Positions 32,541 to 45,683 of a DNA stretch of 64,000 nt are shown one piece after another. Every line of letters begins with the position of its first letter. Position 1 is the stretch's first letter. This DNA is from Protopterus annectens. Lineage: Eukaryota; Chordata; Ceratodontiformes; Protopteridae. The notes beneath the pieces were generated by a model that made no database searches, had not been told where the DNA came from, and worked only from the letters and a program-made list of their open reading frames with translations. Position numbers and translations under genes: made by a program. The DNA lies in assembly GCF_019279795.1 (NCBI RefSeq), contig NC_056725.1:1746343220-1746407219 (forward strand), written 5' to 3'.

Positions 32541-33830
32541 GTAAGTACACTGGCACTCTCTTTATAGATCTACCAAGTGCCTTTGATCTTGTAGAACATT
32601 CCAACCTTGTAAATCATCTTCTCAAATAGTAACTATTCTAAATGCTTCAGACTGTTTCCATGACTACATCTCCAACAGACTCTAAAGAATTATGATTGAC
32701 ACTTCCATGTCATTTGATTCCCCCCTCCTAAAATGTGTATCACAACACTCCATCTTTGCTCCTCTGTTACTCTCAGTCATCAGTAAGTTCCCCAATCTTC
32801 CACTTATACTTTATGCTGATGATGTGAGTGCTGTTTAGATTTAGCCTTCCATACCTCTCCCTGCAGTGGTCCTTTGAGTCAGATCTCAGCTGTATCTCTT
32901 CTTGAATTAACAATGAAAATCTACGACTGAAATCAACCAGTACACACCAGCAGAGGTTTTAACTTTTACCAACAGATTTTGGAACAAAGTCAAAGATTAC
33001 TAAGGAAAAGACCTAAAATTAGGAACATGTTTTAAATGTTGGCACTGTTATCTTAGAAATTCTCAAAATAATTTCCAATTTTAGGAGGAATGGAACAAAA
33101 CTTTGAGAAACATCAGGGGGTGTCCCTAAAAATAGTAACAGTCGAGAGGTCTGCACAGCAGAAATCTTCTAAAGGAATCTTTTAGATATTAAAGACCTTA
33201 ACAACACTCCCATTGAAACAACTTTCCCTTTTAAATATGTAGGTATCTGTCTTGACCAGCTTCTGAACGTTCATATATATCTTGAAAGTGAGAGGAACAA
33301 TATTATATCCCTTCTCTTCTAGGCCTATAAGCACTTATGTTTTTTTCACCTTTGCTCCAAAATCTGCAGTATTTTTCCTTTTGCTAAAAGATCAAGTAAT
33401 TTTACTTGTCCAGCTTGACAAGGCATTCTCTTAAAATCTGTTGCCTCATTCTCTAACAAAAACCCTGAAAACATTTCTAAACATGTAGGTAGTCACCCTT
33501 TTCAGCAGACAAAAGCATCACTTACCATGCAATTAGCTCAAGCCAAGTTTTACAAACCCTCAAGACTGAACTACAGTGCATAAACTGCAACTTTTCTGTT
33601 CTTGGCCTCATACACCCTTCCCACCCATGTCAAACACTTGACCTCTTACTCCAAGTTTCATCAATTAAAATGTATTTTAAACAGGCCAACTGTAACTGCT
33701 TCCCTTAAGGCCACATTACTTAAATGCCATGAACTATCTTCATTAATCCTCCCTCTAGATCTGTTACTTTACTTGAGAGTTTGCAAATCTCCACAATCTT
33801 AGCACCTTTACCCTTACTTTACACCCCCCT
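32541..33830 (+). mobile_element. Degenerate LINE reverse transcriptase fragment
   Basis: Conceptual translation shows LFIDLPSAFDLVEHSNLVNH (motif A) near 32560-32610, a decayed motif B (VSQHSIFAPLLLSVI) near 32740-32785 and LILYADDVSAV (motif C, YADD) near 32805-32840. A C-terminal piece with LPTHVKHLTSYSKFHQLK is at 33610-33670. It is much older than the CR1 copies and belongs to a different LINE family of the jockey/L2 type, which I cannot name with confidence. Confidence 0.65.
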
Positions 33831-34043
33831 TCTCACTTCTCCTCCTTTTTTATGTGTTTGTATCCTTCATAATAGCCTTTATTATGTGTTGTATTGTAAA
33901 TACCAAGTGCATAGTCTATACATTATATATATTCTGTTACTGTCAGGACATATTGTTTAGTGTTGTTTTTTTACTAAGGTAATAAAATTGATAATTCCTT
34001 AGTAAAAGAACAGCCCTAAATATGTATATTGTTTTATTGCCAA
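33831..34043. other. Unassigned AT-rich DNA; 53-bp flank repeat at its end
   Basis: No gene is seen. About 33982-34040 resembles 35743-35795 (shared core gataattccttagtaaaaga / gataattccttactaaaaga). Each copy directly abuts an LTR end. Confidence 0.5.
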
Positions 34044-34374
34044 TGTGAACATATGTGAAGGCTGCCAGAAGAGCTAGATAGAATTTTGTAGATAATTCCA
34101 TGTCTTTGTAAATATTAATAAAAGCCACAGGCTTGTTCTCTTAAATGTAAGAAGATGCATTGGATATTGAACTACAAAAATGTAACAAGAGTGCAGTCTG
34201 CTGTAAGAAAGCTGATAAGTCAAGCATTTTATGACTGTTTGATCTCAGGGCTGGGAGCTATGGTGTCTGAACCAAAAGATTCTTTATATTGTTTTTGAGA
34301 CCAGAGTTAATTGCTAGAATTTATATATATAATATCTTTAATTGCTGTGGTTTCCTGACCAGGTGCAAGCTTAC

Positions 34375-34480
34375 TTGTTGTTGTCTTTCGGCTTTTCCAG
34401 GTTAGGGGTCGCCACAGCAGAACTCCGGTCCGCTAATGACTGGCAGTAGATTTTAACGAACGCCTACTAAGAAATGTAAA
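34375..34480 (+). repeat. Short dispersed repeat inside the solo LTR
   Basis: The segment with tgtctttcggcttttccagg and ggggtcgccacagcagaac interrupts the LTR alignment. I recall strings of this type as common in dispersed vertebrate repeats, but I cannot assign a family. Confidence 0.35.
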
Positions 34481-34694
34481 TGTAGAGTTTCTGTTAGCCT
34501 GGGAAACCAGAAAATTGTTAAGAATTATATAATCTAAAATGAGTCAGCAGGATGTATTATCAATTTAAAGGACTTTTTCAGAGACAGACAAAGAGCATTT
34601 TGGATTTTGTCTAAAGCTGACAACATCTCACCAGTATAGCTAGAGAACCTGTGCTAGCCTTCCCCAGGAGTGTCTGTATTTAAATCAAATCTTA

Positions 34695-34818
<124 letters not shown>

Positions 34819-35045
34819 GCTACTTGGGCAGGGACACAAAGCACTGGTTGGACAGACAGGGTGATGGAGGTTTTAGCTTGAGCACTAGGCTGAGATCTGG
34901 AACCTATAGCTGTGCCAATGGGGAGTATTATTGGGTATTTGGAGAGAAAGAGAGAAACCAGCCCCAGAATGACTGTGATCTCTGTGTGTTCTTAAGGGAA
35001 ATTGTACTTTACTGTGTGTGTACTTGTTATCCCCCCCAGTGCTGG

Positions 35046-35796
35046 CACATAATCCAAAGTCATGAAGTACGTATCCCATGTATATGTCAGTACACATTAG
35101 GTCATCTCAGACTTGTTAAGTTCATTACTTTTTTCAGTCTACGTGTTTATAGGTTCAATTGCTAAGCTTACATTCTACTAACCTTCAAGAAGCCTGATTG
35201 CTGTAACTCCATGTTAATATTTTCTGCATCCCATATAGTTATCAACATTACTTTTGAAGAAAGTTAATGTATGACTCCTGATCATAAAGGCATTCTTGTT
35301 CCACTGTCTTAGACCATGCTGAGTAATGTATCTGCCACTTTTCTTCTATAACTGATATTTATTTTATTATTAAATTCCCTGATGTGAGGTTACCTCCCTC
35401 AATAGTTAATTCCAGGCATAGACTTTCAAGCAGAACCAGATCAAACATTGCTTTGCAGACCAGATAGAAATCATCTGGTAGTAACCTATAAGAAAATTAG
35501 TTATTTATATTCTTTTCAAGTTTTGATACCTACTTGGCCCTGGTACGTATCTGGTTAACAAATGTAAAAATAAAATAAAAATAAATCCAGTTAAAGTTAT
35601 TTACCCTACACTTTTTCTGGTAAATAATCCATGTATGTTTTCATGTTTATTTGTTTTATTTACTTATTTATTTTTATTAGCCAGAATAGAGCACTGATCA
35701 CAGATGACCAATTTCAGGTTCAGCCTAGAGATAAAGTAAGCTAACAAAATAGATAATTCCTTACTAAAAGAACAATACTAAACAATATTTATTGAC
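35046..35796. other. Unassigned DNA before the LTR element
   Basis: AT-rich with no ORF of note. Its end (35743-35795) carries the second copy of the 53-bp flank repeat. Confidence 0.5.
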
Positions 35797-37144
35797 TGTG
35801 ACGCCCGTACACTGGCCCAGCAATAAAGGAGCCTCAATCTGCACCACTAACACCAGTGAGGGGCATCCACATTATGAAGGATAACAAATACACACACAGT
35901 AAAGTACAGTTTCCCTTAAGAGCACACAGAGATCACAGTCAGTCTGGGGCTGGTTTCTCTCTAGATCTCCAATAAAACTCCCCACTGGCAGAGCTATAGG
36001 GTCCAGATCTCAACCTAGTGGTCAAGCTAAAACCTCCAGCACCCTCTCTATCCAACCCGTGCTTTGTGTCCCTGACCAAGTAGCTGACACACACACACTT
36101 TGAGATAAGAGTTATATACAGCCACACGCACACACTCCTGGGTAAGTCTGGCACAGGTTCTCCAGCTATGTCCCTTCCTGCCAGATTATAAGGTAGTACC
36201 GGCTGCCACCAACCACTACTATCAGCTACTATAAGGCCCTTCCCAAAGGGTGACCAATTTCACTGTGTAATATTACTGTTATCCAAACAGTAAGTGTGGC
36301 GAACAGCAAAACTATTGGAGTGGCTTGGATAGTATCACCAAATGCATGCAAGTACTCTAGAGCTTAAATTATCTCTACACAAAACAGCTACAGCTGAAAA
36401 GTTTAAAATATTTAACAATAAACAATAAAAACACAAGGCAAATCTCATCAATTCAACACAGTGCTTATCAAAAGTTCAGAAATTACAGGAAACTTTAAAA
36501 CAATATTGCAGTATAGTCTGACATAAACATAGAAAACAGATAGACTAATCTGGCTAAATGCCTATCTAACTTTAAGAAAAATCCCTGTTCTAAATACTAC
36601 TTACACACAGAGCAAGCCAGTGCTGGTGAGTGAATGTTCTTACTAGATCCCAGGCAAGGTATAAAATGCTCTTCTTTCTTTCTGAGATAGCACTTAAATT
36701 GATAAACAATACTACTGAGTCATTTCAGATTACACCATTCTTGAAACCTCTGCTGAAGTTTCCCAGTCTCACAGATCTCAAAATTTAACATATCTTTGTA
36801 ATCTTGCACCTGCCTAGGAAGCCACAGCAATGAAAAGACACTTTTACATGTAAAATCTAGCGATCATCTCTGTCCCAAAACAATAGAAATAATTTGCTAG
36901 CCCAGACATCCTGTCTCCGAGTTTGAGATCAAACACAGTTGTAAGATTCCTTAACAGCTTTCCTCCAGCAGGGCACACTTGGTTTACATTTTTGAAGGTC
37001 AGTACAGCATGTAGTTTAATCACAACACATAGTTCTCTCTACATTTGTAAAACACGGCTGTGGATTATATAAATATTTACAAATGACATAGAATTATTTA
37101 CAACATTCTATCTAGCTAGGCTGGCAACCTTTCAGTTTTTCACA
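35797..37144 (-). repeat. 3' LTR of the Gmr1-like element
   Basis: Matches 41929-43335 along its length. Its (CA)n site has only about six units. Confidence 0.85.
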
Positions 37145-37165
37145 TTCCCCCCCCCCCCCTTAAAA
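37145..37165 (-). promoter_or_regulatory. Polypurine tract of the Gmr1-like element
   Basis: In element orientation this is an A-run then 13 G, directly next to the 3' LTR. It is the expected position and composition of the plus-strand primer. Confidence 0.7.
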
Positions 37166-37269
37166 CTCAAGCTAGTTTTTCAAGTGTCCCTTGAGAAATA
37201 TTGCTTGAGAGGGTTGAGTCTATCTGGGTATACCTTACCCCATTCCCTGTCTTCAGACCCCCTCTGTAC

Positions 37270-37610
37270 TGGTGTTGCTAACCCCACTGTGGTGCTGCAC
37301 TGACATATATGCTTGCAATCCTAGGCTCCATCTTAGCAACTTGGCATTTTGCTGGCTGGCTCAGTGTAACCATGTTAGGGGATTGTGATCTGTAACTACA
37401 GTGAATTTCCTTCCATACAGATAAGGCTGAAGTTTCTGCAGTGCCCATACTATGGCTAGACATTCTTTTTCTACAGCTGCATAGCATTCCTCCCTGGGTT
37501 GGAGCGTATGACTGAGATAAACCCCTGGGTGCTCTTCTCCCTCTGAAGAAATCTGGCTAACTACAGCCCCCACCCCATGGTTCAAAGCATCCACCTGCAC
37601 AACAAATTAT
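37270..37610 (-). pseudogene. RNase H domain of the Gmr1-like element (fossil)
   Basis: Removes the RNA strand during reverse transcription. Visible blocks are QVDALNHGVGAVVSQ, LSHTLQPREECYAAVEKECL and FTVVTDHNPLTW, typical of Ty3/gypsy RNase H. It follows the RT and is the last domain before the 3' LTR, which is part of the evidence for the unusual domain order. Confidence 0.8.
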
Positions 37611-37649
37611 TTTCTGTAATCTGAACTGGCTAACACAGGAGGTCATTTG

Positions 37650-38577
37650 AAAGCTTCTTTAAGCTTCTGGAATGCATGCTCACATGCTGTGGTCCACACT
37701 ATCTTAGCTGGCCTGTTTTCCTCATCAGGTCTGTGAGAGGAGCAGCTATGGTACTATAACTGGCGACACACTTTCTATAGTACCCTGCTGTCCCTAAAAA
37801 TGCCCTCACCTGCTTTTTGGTAACAGGTGCAGGCCATGCCTGAATGGCTTCCACTTTGGCGGGTTCTGGCCTGATCTTACCAGTCCCCACCCTATGTCCC
37901 AGGTAGGAGACCTCTGTCATACCCAACTGACATTTGCTCGGCTTAATGGTCAACCCTGTCCTCTGCAGTCTACCTAGCACCTCCCTGACATGCTGAAGGT
38001 GCTCTTGCCAGGAATGGCTGTAGATGGCAATATCATCCAGGTAAGCAAGGGCAAACCCTCCTGTTCCACCTATAATATGATCTACCAGCCTCTGAAAAGT
38101 TGTTGGGACATTTTTCATCTCAAATGGCATCTGTGAACTCATACAAGCTAAACAGAGTAACAAAGGCTGACCTCTCTCTAGCACTGTGAGTCAAGGGCAC
38201 CTGCCAGTAAAACTTGGTAAGAGCAATGGTGGTAACATAATTAGCCCCACCCAGCTGCTCTATGGCTTCATATGTCTTAGGCATGGGGTAAGCATCTGAC
38301 TCTCTGTGACTAATTTCCTGTAGTCCACACAGAACCTGGTGCTGCCATCCTTCTTTGGCACCAGCATCACTGGGGATGCCCAGGGACTGCTGGACTGTTT
38401 AAATTCCCCTAGCTCTAACATTTCCTGTATCTCCTCCCTCAGAGCCTGTTTGACTCTCTCAGGCACCCTATAAGGGGTCTGCCTAATAGGCCTTTGGGGT
38501 CCTGTATCCACCTGGTGCTGCACCAGGTGGGTGCACTCTGGTTTCCCAGTGAACATGTCCCTAAACTCATGTAACAC
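37650..38577 (-). pseudogene. Reverse transcriptase of the Gmr1-like element (fossil)
   Basis: Ty3/gypsy-type RT. Blocks include SSPWASPVMLVPKKDGSTRF, CVDYRKL, FALAYLDDIAIYSHSWQEH with the YLDD catalytic box, and YLGHRVGTGKIRPEPAKVEA followed by RAFLGTAGYYRKCV at the RT/RNase H linker. It lies downstream of the integrase in element orientation. Broken. Confidence 0.85.
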
Positions 38578-38589
38578 TGCTTGGATTTC

Positions 38590-40092
38590 TCAAACATAGG
38601 TAGGAGATAACTGGTGGGACATTGCTACCCCTTCCACTGAGGTGTCAGTCCAAGCCTCTCTGAGGAGATCAATCACCAGATCACCCTCAGACTCCTCCTG
38701 CAATCCACTGCAAATAATCAGCACAAGGGCCTCTCTATTATGGTAAGGGTTCATCATGTTAACATGGTACAATTTGTGCCTCTGACTCCTGCCTAGCAGT
38801 TCTACCATGTGGTTAACATCACTGATCTTCCTTACCACCTTGTAGGGTCCATCCCAAGCTGCTTGCAGCTTGTTGTGTCTGACAGGAATGAGAACCATTA
38901 CCTGCTGCCCTACAGCATCCGCTCTAGCTTGAGCATTCCTGTCGTACCAGACCTTTTTCTGTTGTTGGGTTTCTGCCAGGTTCTCCTGGGCCAAGCCCAT
39001 GAGTTCCCTGAGCCTTGTCCTGAGGTTTAGGACATATGCCACAACAGACTCCTTGTAAGATTCACACTCACCTTTCCACTCATCTCGGATTAAATCTAGA
39101 GGCCCCTCACCCTATGCCCATTCAACTCAAAGGCTGAAAAACCTGTGGATTCCTGGGGAACCTCTCTGTAAGCAAACAACTGATGGGGCAAATATTTGTC
39201 CCACTCCCTCTTAAACTGGTCTGCAGATGCCCGTAGCATGGACCTGATTGTAGAGTTTAACAATTCGTCTGGGGATGGTCTTTAGGCACTTCACTCCACA
39301 GTACTTTCACAGACAAGCCAGCAGGTCTGACATGAAACTGGCACCTCTGTCAATCAGTATTTCTTTTGGAAAATTTACACTGCTGAAAATCTCTAACAAA
39401 GCATTTGCCACCTTTTCTGCCTCAATGGAGGACAAAGCCACTGCCTCAGGGTATGTTGAAGCACAATCTACTACCACTAGGATATACTCTTTCCCTGAAG
39501 AACTTGGGGTACTCAGAGGCCCCACAATATGCATAGATACCCTCTGAAATGGCTCCTCAATCTCAGGCAAAGGCATCAAAGAAACTTTCAGCTTGTCTCC
39601 TACCTTGCCTACCTTTTGGCATTGCTCACAGGTCCTGCAGTACCATGTTACATCTCTGGAAATTCTAGGCCAATAAAAGTTCTGCATAATAAGTCTCTTT
39701 GTACATTTTATGCCTATATGACCTGCAAAGGGAATATCACAGGCTATGGCTAGAAGCGCCAAATGGTAGGCTCCAGGCACTACCAACTGCTGTATTCTTT
39801 CACCTTCTAGCCCTCCCTCAGGGGTCCATTCTCTATACAGTAACCCTTTGTCCCAGTATACAGAATCCCCCTTTCCATGAGAATCAGTCGTCTCACTAGC
39901 TACCTCTCTCAGGAATTGTAATGTAGGGTCTGAGAGATGAACTTGTCTCAACTCTCTCTTTGTAATCCTTCCCAGCTCCCCTTCCACAGGAAGTCTGGTA
40001 TGGTCTGACAGCAGTGCCTCACTTTCAGCCTGGGTGCTACTACTCGCCTCTGCCCTTGCAGTCACTCTGTCCAAGGGACCATCAGTAGCCAC
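38590..40092 (-). pseudogene. Integrase of the Gmr1-like element (fossil)
   Basis: Joins element DNA to the host chromosome. An HHCC zinc-binding region (GHIGIKCTKRLIMQNFYWPR, then CRTCEQCQK) precedes a DDE core start (PFQRVSMHIVGPLS, then YILVVVDCASTYPEAVAL). The C-terminal part at 39042-38590 has AWDGPYKVVRKI, a GPY-type module characteristic of Ty3/gypsy integrases. It is encoded between the gag/protease region and the RT. Broken. Confidence 0.85.
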
Positions 40093-40109
40093 AAGCAGCT
40101 GTGGCTCAC

Positions 40110-40600
40110 CTTCAGTCTTTGCTACAGGGTAGCTCCCTCCCTGAAGTAACTATCTCACCAGTCCTGGCTGCTAGTGTGTGGTCCGTCTTGGTCTCTCCCA
40201 GGCTACCAGACCCACATGCTTGTATCCAAGCCTGACTGCATGTAACTGCATAAGCACAGGGTACTGCATTATCAAAATCATTACCTATCAGGACATCTTT
40301 AGGGATATCCTCAAGCACACCTACTTGATGGCTTCCTTTTCCACCCACTCAGTCAAGGTGAACCCTAGCCCAAGGTATTTGGAATGGGGTCCCTCCTAAA
40401 GCTCTGACTGGAGTAGACTGCCCAAGCAAGCAGTGCTCCTCTGTAATCATTGCAGGCTTCACAATGGTTATGTCAGAGGGTGTGTCTCTCTTAGCAATGG
40501 CCTCTTTGCCATTCACTGTGATAGGATATAACCTCTGGTGGTAGTTTGGTACCCTTGTCTCAAAAACAACCTACTGTTGGCATTTTGTCTTTCCCACTTA
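40110..40600 (-). pseudogene. Protease region of the Gmr1-like element (fossil)
   Basis: Sits between the gag zinc-knuckle region and the integrase. A GVLEDIPKDVLIGNDFD stretch resembles the second half of retroviral-type aspartic proteases (the ...ILIGND motif). The active-site DTG-type motif was not identified with confidence. Confidence 0.5.
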
Positions 40601-41510
40601 CTAGTTCCCTCACCTTTTGTTCCCCACCTTGCCTCTGTGGACATCTATATGCCACATGGCCCCACTGGTTGCATTCAAAACATTTACCCTAGGTCCTGGA
40701 TGTGTACCTGAACTAGTGGCTTCCCATGCTACTGTCAGATTCTGTTGGGGCAGTGTGGGCTGCCCACCATGGGTTCCTTTAGACCCATGAGTAGCACTGG
40801 GTGTCCCTTTCCTGTGCAGTGATGCCCTGCTTGCTAGGTATAGGTCTCCCTTCTTCCCCAACTCATCTGAAGTAGCACAATGTCTATCAGCTAATCAGAT
40901 CTTCAGGTCCTCGGGCAAAGTGCTAAGGGCTTGTTCCCTCAACAAAAGGTCTGCCAGCCCTTCAAAAGTGGTGAGCTGACATCCCCTTACCCACCTATGA
41001 AAACAAGTGCTTAGTTCAGCAACATATTCATGCACACTTTCATCTGCCTTGCGTTTGTGGTCACGAAACTTTTTCCTATAAGCTTCAGGTGTTAGCTTAA
41101 AAAATTCTAGCAAACAGTTCTTAACAGCAGTATAATCAAAAACATCACAATCAGGTAGTTTAGACAGCACAGTTACACCTTTACTATGGAGTAAGGGGGG
41201 TCAGGAACTGTACCCAGAGCCTTTGGTCAACATCATACTGTCTAAATACCCTCTCAAACATATGAATGAAACTATCAAAATTATCCCTTGTAAACTCTGG
41301 AAGAAATTTACTGACCTTTGCTTCTGGGGTCCTGTTACTCCCTTCCTCATTACCTCCATGACTCTGGCGAAGAGTCAGCATCTCATTTTCATGTTGCCTC
41401 TGCCTCTCCTTCTCCTCAGCTTCTATTTCTAAATGCCTGGCCTCCAACTCAAGCCTATTTAGCTCCAGATGGATTTTTAAGTCCTCTGCAGAAAGGTTGA
41501 GCTGTCATTC
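40600..41510 (-). pseudogene. gag of the Gmr1-like element (fossil)
   Basis: The N-terminal part is a charged helix (LEIEAEEKERQRQHENEML), then a capsid-like domain with FTRDNFDSFIHMFERVF and YRKKFRDHKRKADESVHEYV, similar to the retrotransposon gag family also seen in SCAN-type proteins. The C-terminal part has a zinc-knuckle remnant near 40640-40680. Broken. Confidence 0.7.
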
Positions 41511-41928
41511 CCTGAGTGTTGTACATCTACATGGCAAGTCTGATCACCATCCTGGTTGCAATTTTCTAATGCAGCTGTGACCAAAGCTGCAATCATGTCT
41601 GTTTTAGTCAGATTTCCAAGCACAGTCCTTTAGCCTGGCACATCACAGCCAACTGGCTCCTTGTCAGCTTACTGTACTCCTCTGCTGACATGCTTGCCTG
41701 CTCTCCCTGACTAAGCTAACAAAAGAAATAAAACAATTGTTATCTGAACTCTGAACGTTCACTGCATGGCTGATTTAGAGTACAAAAACACCTTTGGTGA
41801 TCACTGTATACAAGCTACAGAAATTCACTATCCACACCACTACAAGTCAGTTACTATGTGATGTGGCTAACTCACCACTATCAATTAATATCTGATGTGG
41901 ATATCCCACCACTGCGAAACAATTAATA

Positions 41929-42224
41929 TGTGACACCCGTGCCCTGGCCCAGTAATCAAGGAGCATCATTCCTCACCACTTGCACCAGTAAGGGGCACGC
42001 ACATTGGGGGGATGACAAGTACACACACAGTAAAGTACAGTTTCCCTTAAGAGCACACAAAGATCACAGTCAGTCTGGGGCTGGTTTCACCCTTTCTCTC
42101 TCGATCCCCAATAAGACTCCCCACTGGCACAGCTATAGGGTCCAGATCTCAGCCTAGTGCTGAAGCTAAAACCTCCAGAACCCTCTCTGTCCAACCAGTG
42201 CATTGTGTACCTGCCCAAGTAGCT

Positions 42225-42293
<69 letters not shown>

Positions 42294-43335
42294 TAAGATT
42301 TGATTTAGATACAGATATACAGACACTCCTGGGGAAGGCTGGCACAAGTTCTTCAGCTATGCCCCCTTTCTGCTCAGACTATAAGGTAGTACTGACTGCC
42401 ACCAACCACTACTATCAGCTACTATAAGGCCCTTCCCAAAGGGTGACCAATTTCACTGTGTAATATTACTGTTATGCAAATAGTAAGTGTGACGAACAGC
42501 AAGACTATTGTAGTGGCTTGGACAGTATCACCAAATACATGCAAATACTCTAGAGCTTAAATTATCTCTACACAAAACAGCCACAGTTGAAATGTTTAAA
42601 TATATTTAATAATAAATAAAACCACAAGACAAATCTCATCAATTCAACACAGTGCTAATCAAGAGTTCAGGAAACTTTAAAATAATATTGTAGGATAGCC
42701 TGACATAAATATAGAAAACAGCTAGACTAATCTGGCTAAATTCCTATCTAACTCTAAGAGAAATCACTGTTCTAAATACTACTTGCATACAGAGCAAGCC
42801 AGTGCTGGTGAGTGGATGTTCTTACTAGATCCCAGACAAGATACAAAATGCTGCTCTTTCTTTCTTTCTGAGATAGCCCTTAAATTGATAATACACAGTA
42901 CTGCTGAGTCATTTCAGATTAAATCATTCTTGACACATCTGCTGAAGTTTTCCAGGCTCACAGAACTCAAAATTTAACATATCTTTGTAATCTTGCACCT
43001 GCCTAGGGAGCCACAGCAATAAAAGACACTTTTACATGTAAATCTAGCAGTCATCTCTGTCCCAAAACAATAGAAAGAATTTGCTAGCCCAGACATCCTG
43101 TCTCCAAGCGTGAGATCAAACACAGTTGTAAAATTCCTTACTTAACAGCTTTCCTCCCACTGTGTGCACTGTGGTTACATTTTTGAAGCTCAATACAACA
43201 TATAGTTTAATCATAGCATACAGTTCTCTCTACATTTGTAAAAAAAGTATGTGGATTATATTAATATTTACAAATGACATAGAATTACTCACAAAATGCT
43301 ATCTAGCTAGGCTGGGAGCCTTTCAATTTTTCACA
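41929..43335 (-). repeat. 5' LTR of the Gmr1-like element
   Basis: Partner of 35797-37144. It contains a (CA)n tract of 66 bp at 42226-42291 that is nearly absent from the 3' LTR. The primer-binding site just inside it is not clear. Confidence 0.85.
42226..42291. repeat. (CA)n microsatellite in the 5' LTR
   Basis: A pure 33-unit tract in one LTR, against about six units at the homologous site of the other LTR. Confidence 0.95.
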
Positions 43336-43854
43336 GTTGGTAAAACTACAGGTTTTGAATTAGCATACATTTTCTGAAGGATATAAAGTCTGAAACTCAA
43401 ATGTGTGTCACTGTTTAGTGACTGCAGTCCTCACTGCTTTATCAGAAAGCCACAAATTTTATGAGGAACAGCTCAACATATGTGTTTAAAATGTGGACAA
43501 TTGAGGAGTATGCCTATAGGTCAGGTATGTACATACACATATGCATATCATTAGTTACCAGTGTAGATATCAATTCTTCACTCTTGCTTCATAATGTGCA
43601 GAAAGCTTTGTAGTAGCATGCATAGGAGACAGATCTGTTTATGTTGTCAGTGTGTGGCATCAATCCACACTTATCACAGCCACCAGCAGCAAGTGATCTT
43701 CCACAAGAAATGCTGAATAGTGACCGGGGAGAGGATTAACTCATTCAAAGGAACACTGAACATTGCCCCTCATAAATAAAGGAACCACCTACCGGTTACT
43801 TCTGATTGAGTCTCTAAAAATGCTGATTATTCTTTCATTTTTTTGTATTGATAT

Positions 43855-44035
43855 AGGGCAACATTATGGCTTAGTGGTAAGACCGCTGCCTTTCCATTTG
43901 CAGAGAGCAAATTCAGGCCTGACTATATATATATATATATTGTGTGTCTACAATTGCCCTTGTGGCTGAAAAGGGTTTATGGGCTAGCTAACTTGCTGTT
44001 CATCACCATTTAATGAATAACCTAAACATTTCAAT
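43855..44035 (+). mobile_element. tRNA-derived SINE
   Basis: The head contains tggcttagtgg (43867-43877), which fits the tRNA A box TGGCNNAGTGG. About 30 bp on, aaattcaggcc stands where a B box (GGTTCGANTCC) is expected, degraded. A TA-rich stretch and a family-specific body follow. Pol III-transcribed SINEs of this form depend on a LINE for mobility. The copy looks old. Confidence 0.6.
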
Positions 44036-45585
44036 GAAAATGACAACATGACTGTGTTAAGATTTCTAGAAGTGTGCCATCTCCACAACATGACACTACT
44101 GTAAATATGAAACAGTTCAAGAAAACAAAGATGTTTTAAACATTAAACAACAAAATGTAATGCTGTACTGAATCAACTTTAATATGTAAGAAGTACAAAT
44201 AAAAGGGAATCATATCCTCTGCTTCTTTTTAATGCTATGACAGTTTGACAGTGGAATTAAAATAGTGGCATAGTTGCTGTCAGAATATGTTCCACATTTA
44301 TCTTGTGGTATAATCATTTCCAGAGGTACTTCAAAATAAATATTATACAAATGTAAGAGCAAAAAAGATTTGTCCACACTGAAGTAATTGTGCTTTGATT
44401 TAGATGAAAGGTAAGCCTGGATTTGCCTTTCTCTAACAAATCTTTAACCCTCTAGAGACGTTATTAAAAATTAAGCACATTCTATTACCATCTAAAAAAA
44501 TTGGGTGCATCACATAATGACACTTTTGTCGTCATGTTCAGAACTGTAAATGAAAAAAAAACAAAATGCAGGATTGATAGGCAGAAGCAAAATGCAAACT
44601 GGTCTTATGTGGAAAACTGTCCTTCTGCTGGTTATGTGTTTATCACACTGATCAGTCTTCAGCAAAGGAATAACTTACCTGTAGGCCCAGTGTGACCCTC
44701 TTTTGGCACCTGTCAGGACTGCAGTGTCCAGCACACCTTTGGTTTGCAAAAGCACCTCCATGCTAAATGAGTTCTACTGACAGCAACAGCAGCATGAATT
44801 TTTCACAAGACAAGACATAATGCAGGTATGAACCTATGTGCATTACAGGTACATTTGCTACTGATCAGTACTGCAGACAATGGCACAAGGTGATTCTACA
44901 GGTATACATTGGAGACTACATATTAGATATCTATTTGTTACAGCAATTGCAGACAAAGGAGCATGTGGGACTACATATTATGTGTTTGAGGAACTAGTTA
45001 ATGTGCTGGTCCAATAACAATGTTGAGAATCTTTAAGTTGATGCTGTGGACGCCATGTACAGAATGTGGTATTAGAGATACAGATGCTTTAACATTTTTA
45101 TATTACTCTGTACAGTTATGAAGTATCATAAAAACTAAGAGAATGGGAAAGATCTAAATGAAATAAATGACTACAAGCCATATGCACATTTTGCACTCAT
45201 TCATGCACAGCACAATCCCTGCAGATTCTTATAAGTCTGTGCAGGGGAAACAACCAAAACTTTACCAACAGTAAACTGAATTCTGCTTGTGTAATTTCTA
45301 CTGATGCCAAAAAATCCTAACAAAGTGGTACATAAACACCCTTATAATGCAAAAGTATCATTGGAGTGCTGTAATTTTAACTGACATCTACAGAGTTCTT
45401 ACCCTCTTGGTGTGCATTCCCATAAGCCAAAGCTCATTTCAGATGTTACTGTCACATACCATACCTGGTCTGGATAGAGGTTCATATAACTGCAATAAAT
45501 GAACTTGGTTAACTGCTGCAGATTTGTTCTACTTCTAGAACCTCCTCTTATGAACTGTGCAACTTCACAAGTATTTGACCCCAGG

Positions 45586-45588
<3 letters not shown>

Positions 45589-45663
<75 letters not shown>

Positions 45664-45683
45664 GTGTGTGTGTGTGTGTGTGT
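45589..45683. repeat. (TA)n(TG)n compound microsatellite
   Basis: About 71 bp of TA followed by about 22 bp of TG. Confidence 0.95.

Larger units (their letters stand above)
35797..43335 (-). mobile_element. Gmr1-like LTR retrotransposon, both LTRs present, broken
   Basis: A 7.5-kb minus-strand element with LTRs of about 1.35-1.4 kb at 41929-43335 (5') and 35797-37144 (3'). Each begins TGTGA and ends TCACA in element orientation. Reading from the 5' LTR, the internal order is gag, protease region, integrase, RT, RNase H, then a polypurine tract. Its RT and integrase look Ty3/gypsy-like but integrase precedes RT. That order is known from the Gmr1 group of deuterostome Ty3/gypsy elements. The coding region has many breaks. 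The LTRs differ at many sites and in microsatellite length, so the insertion is not recent. No matching 5-bp flanks were found. Confidence 0.85.

Noticed and set aside
35792-43340. Target-site duplication for the Gmr1-like element
   Set aside because: The 5-bp flanks (ttgac and gttgg) do not match, so no TSD can be claimed.
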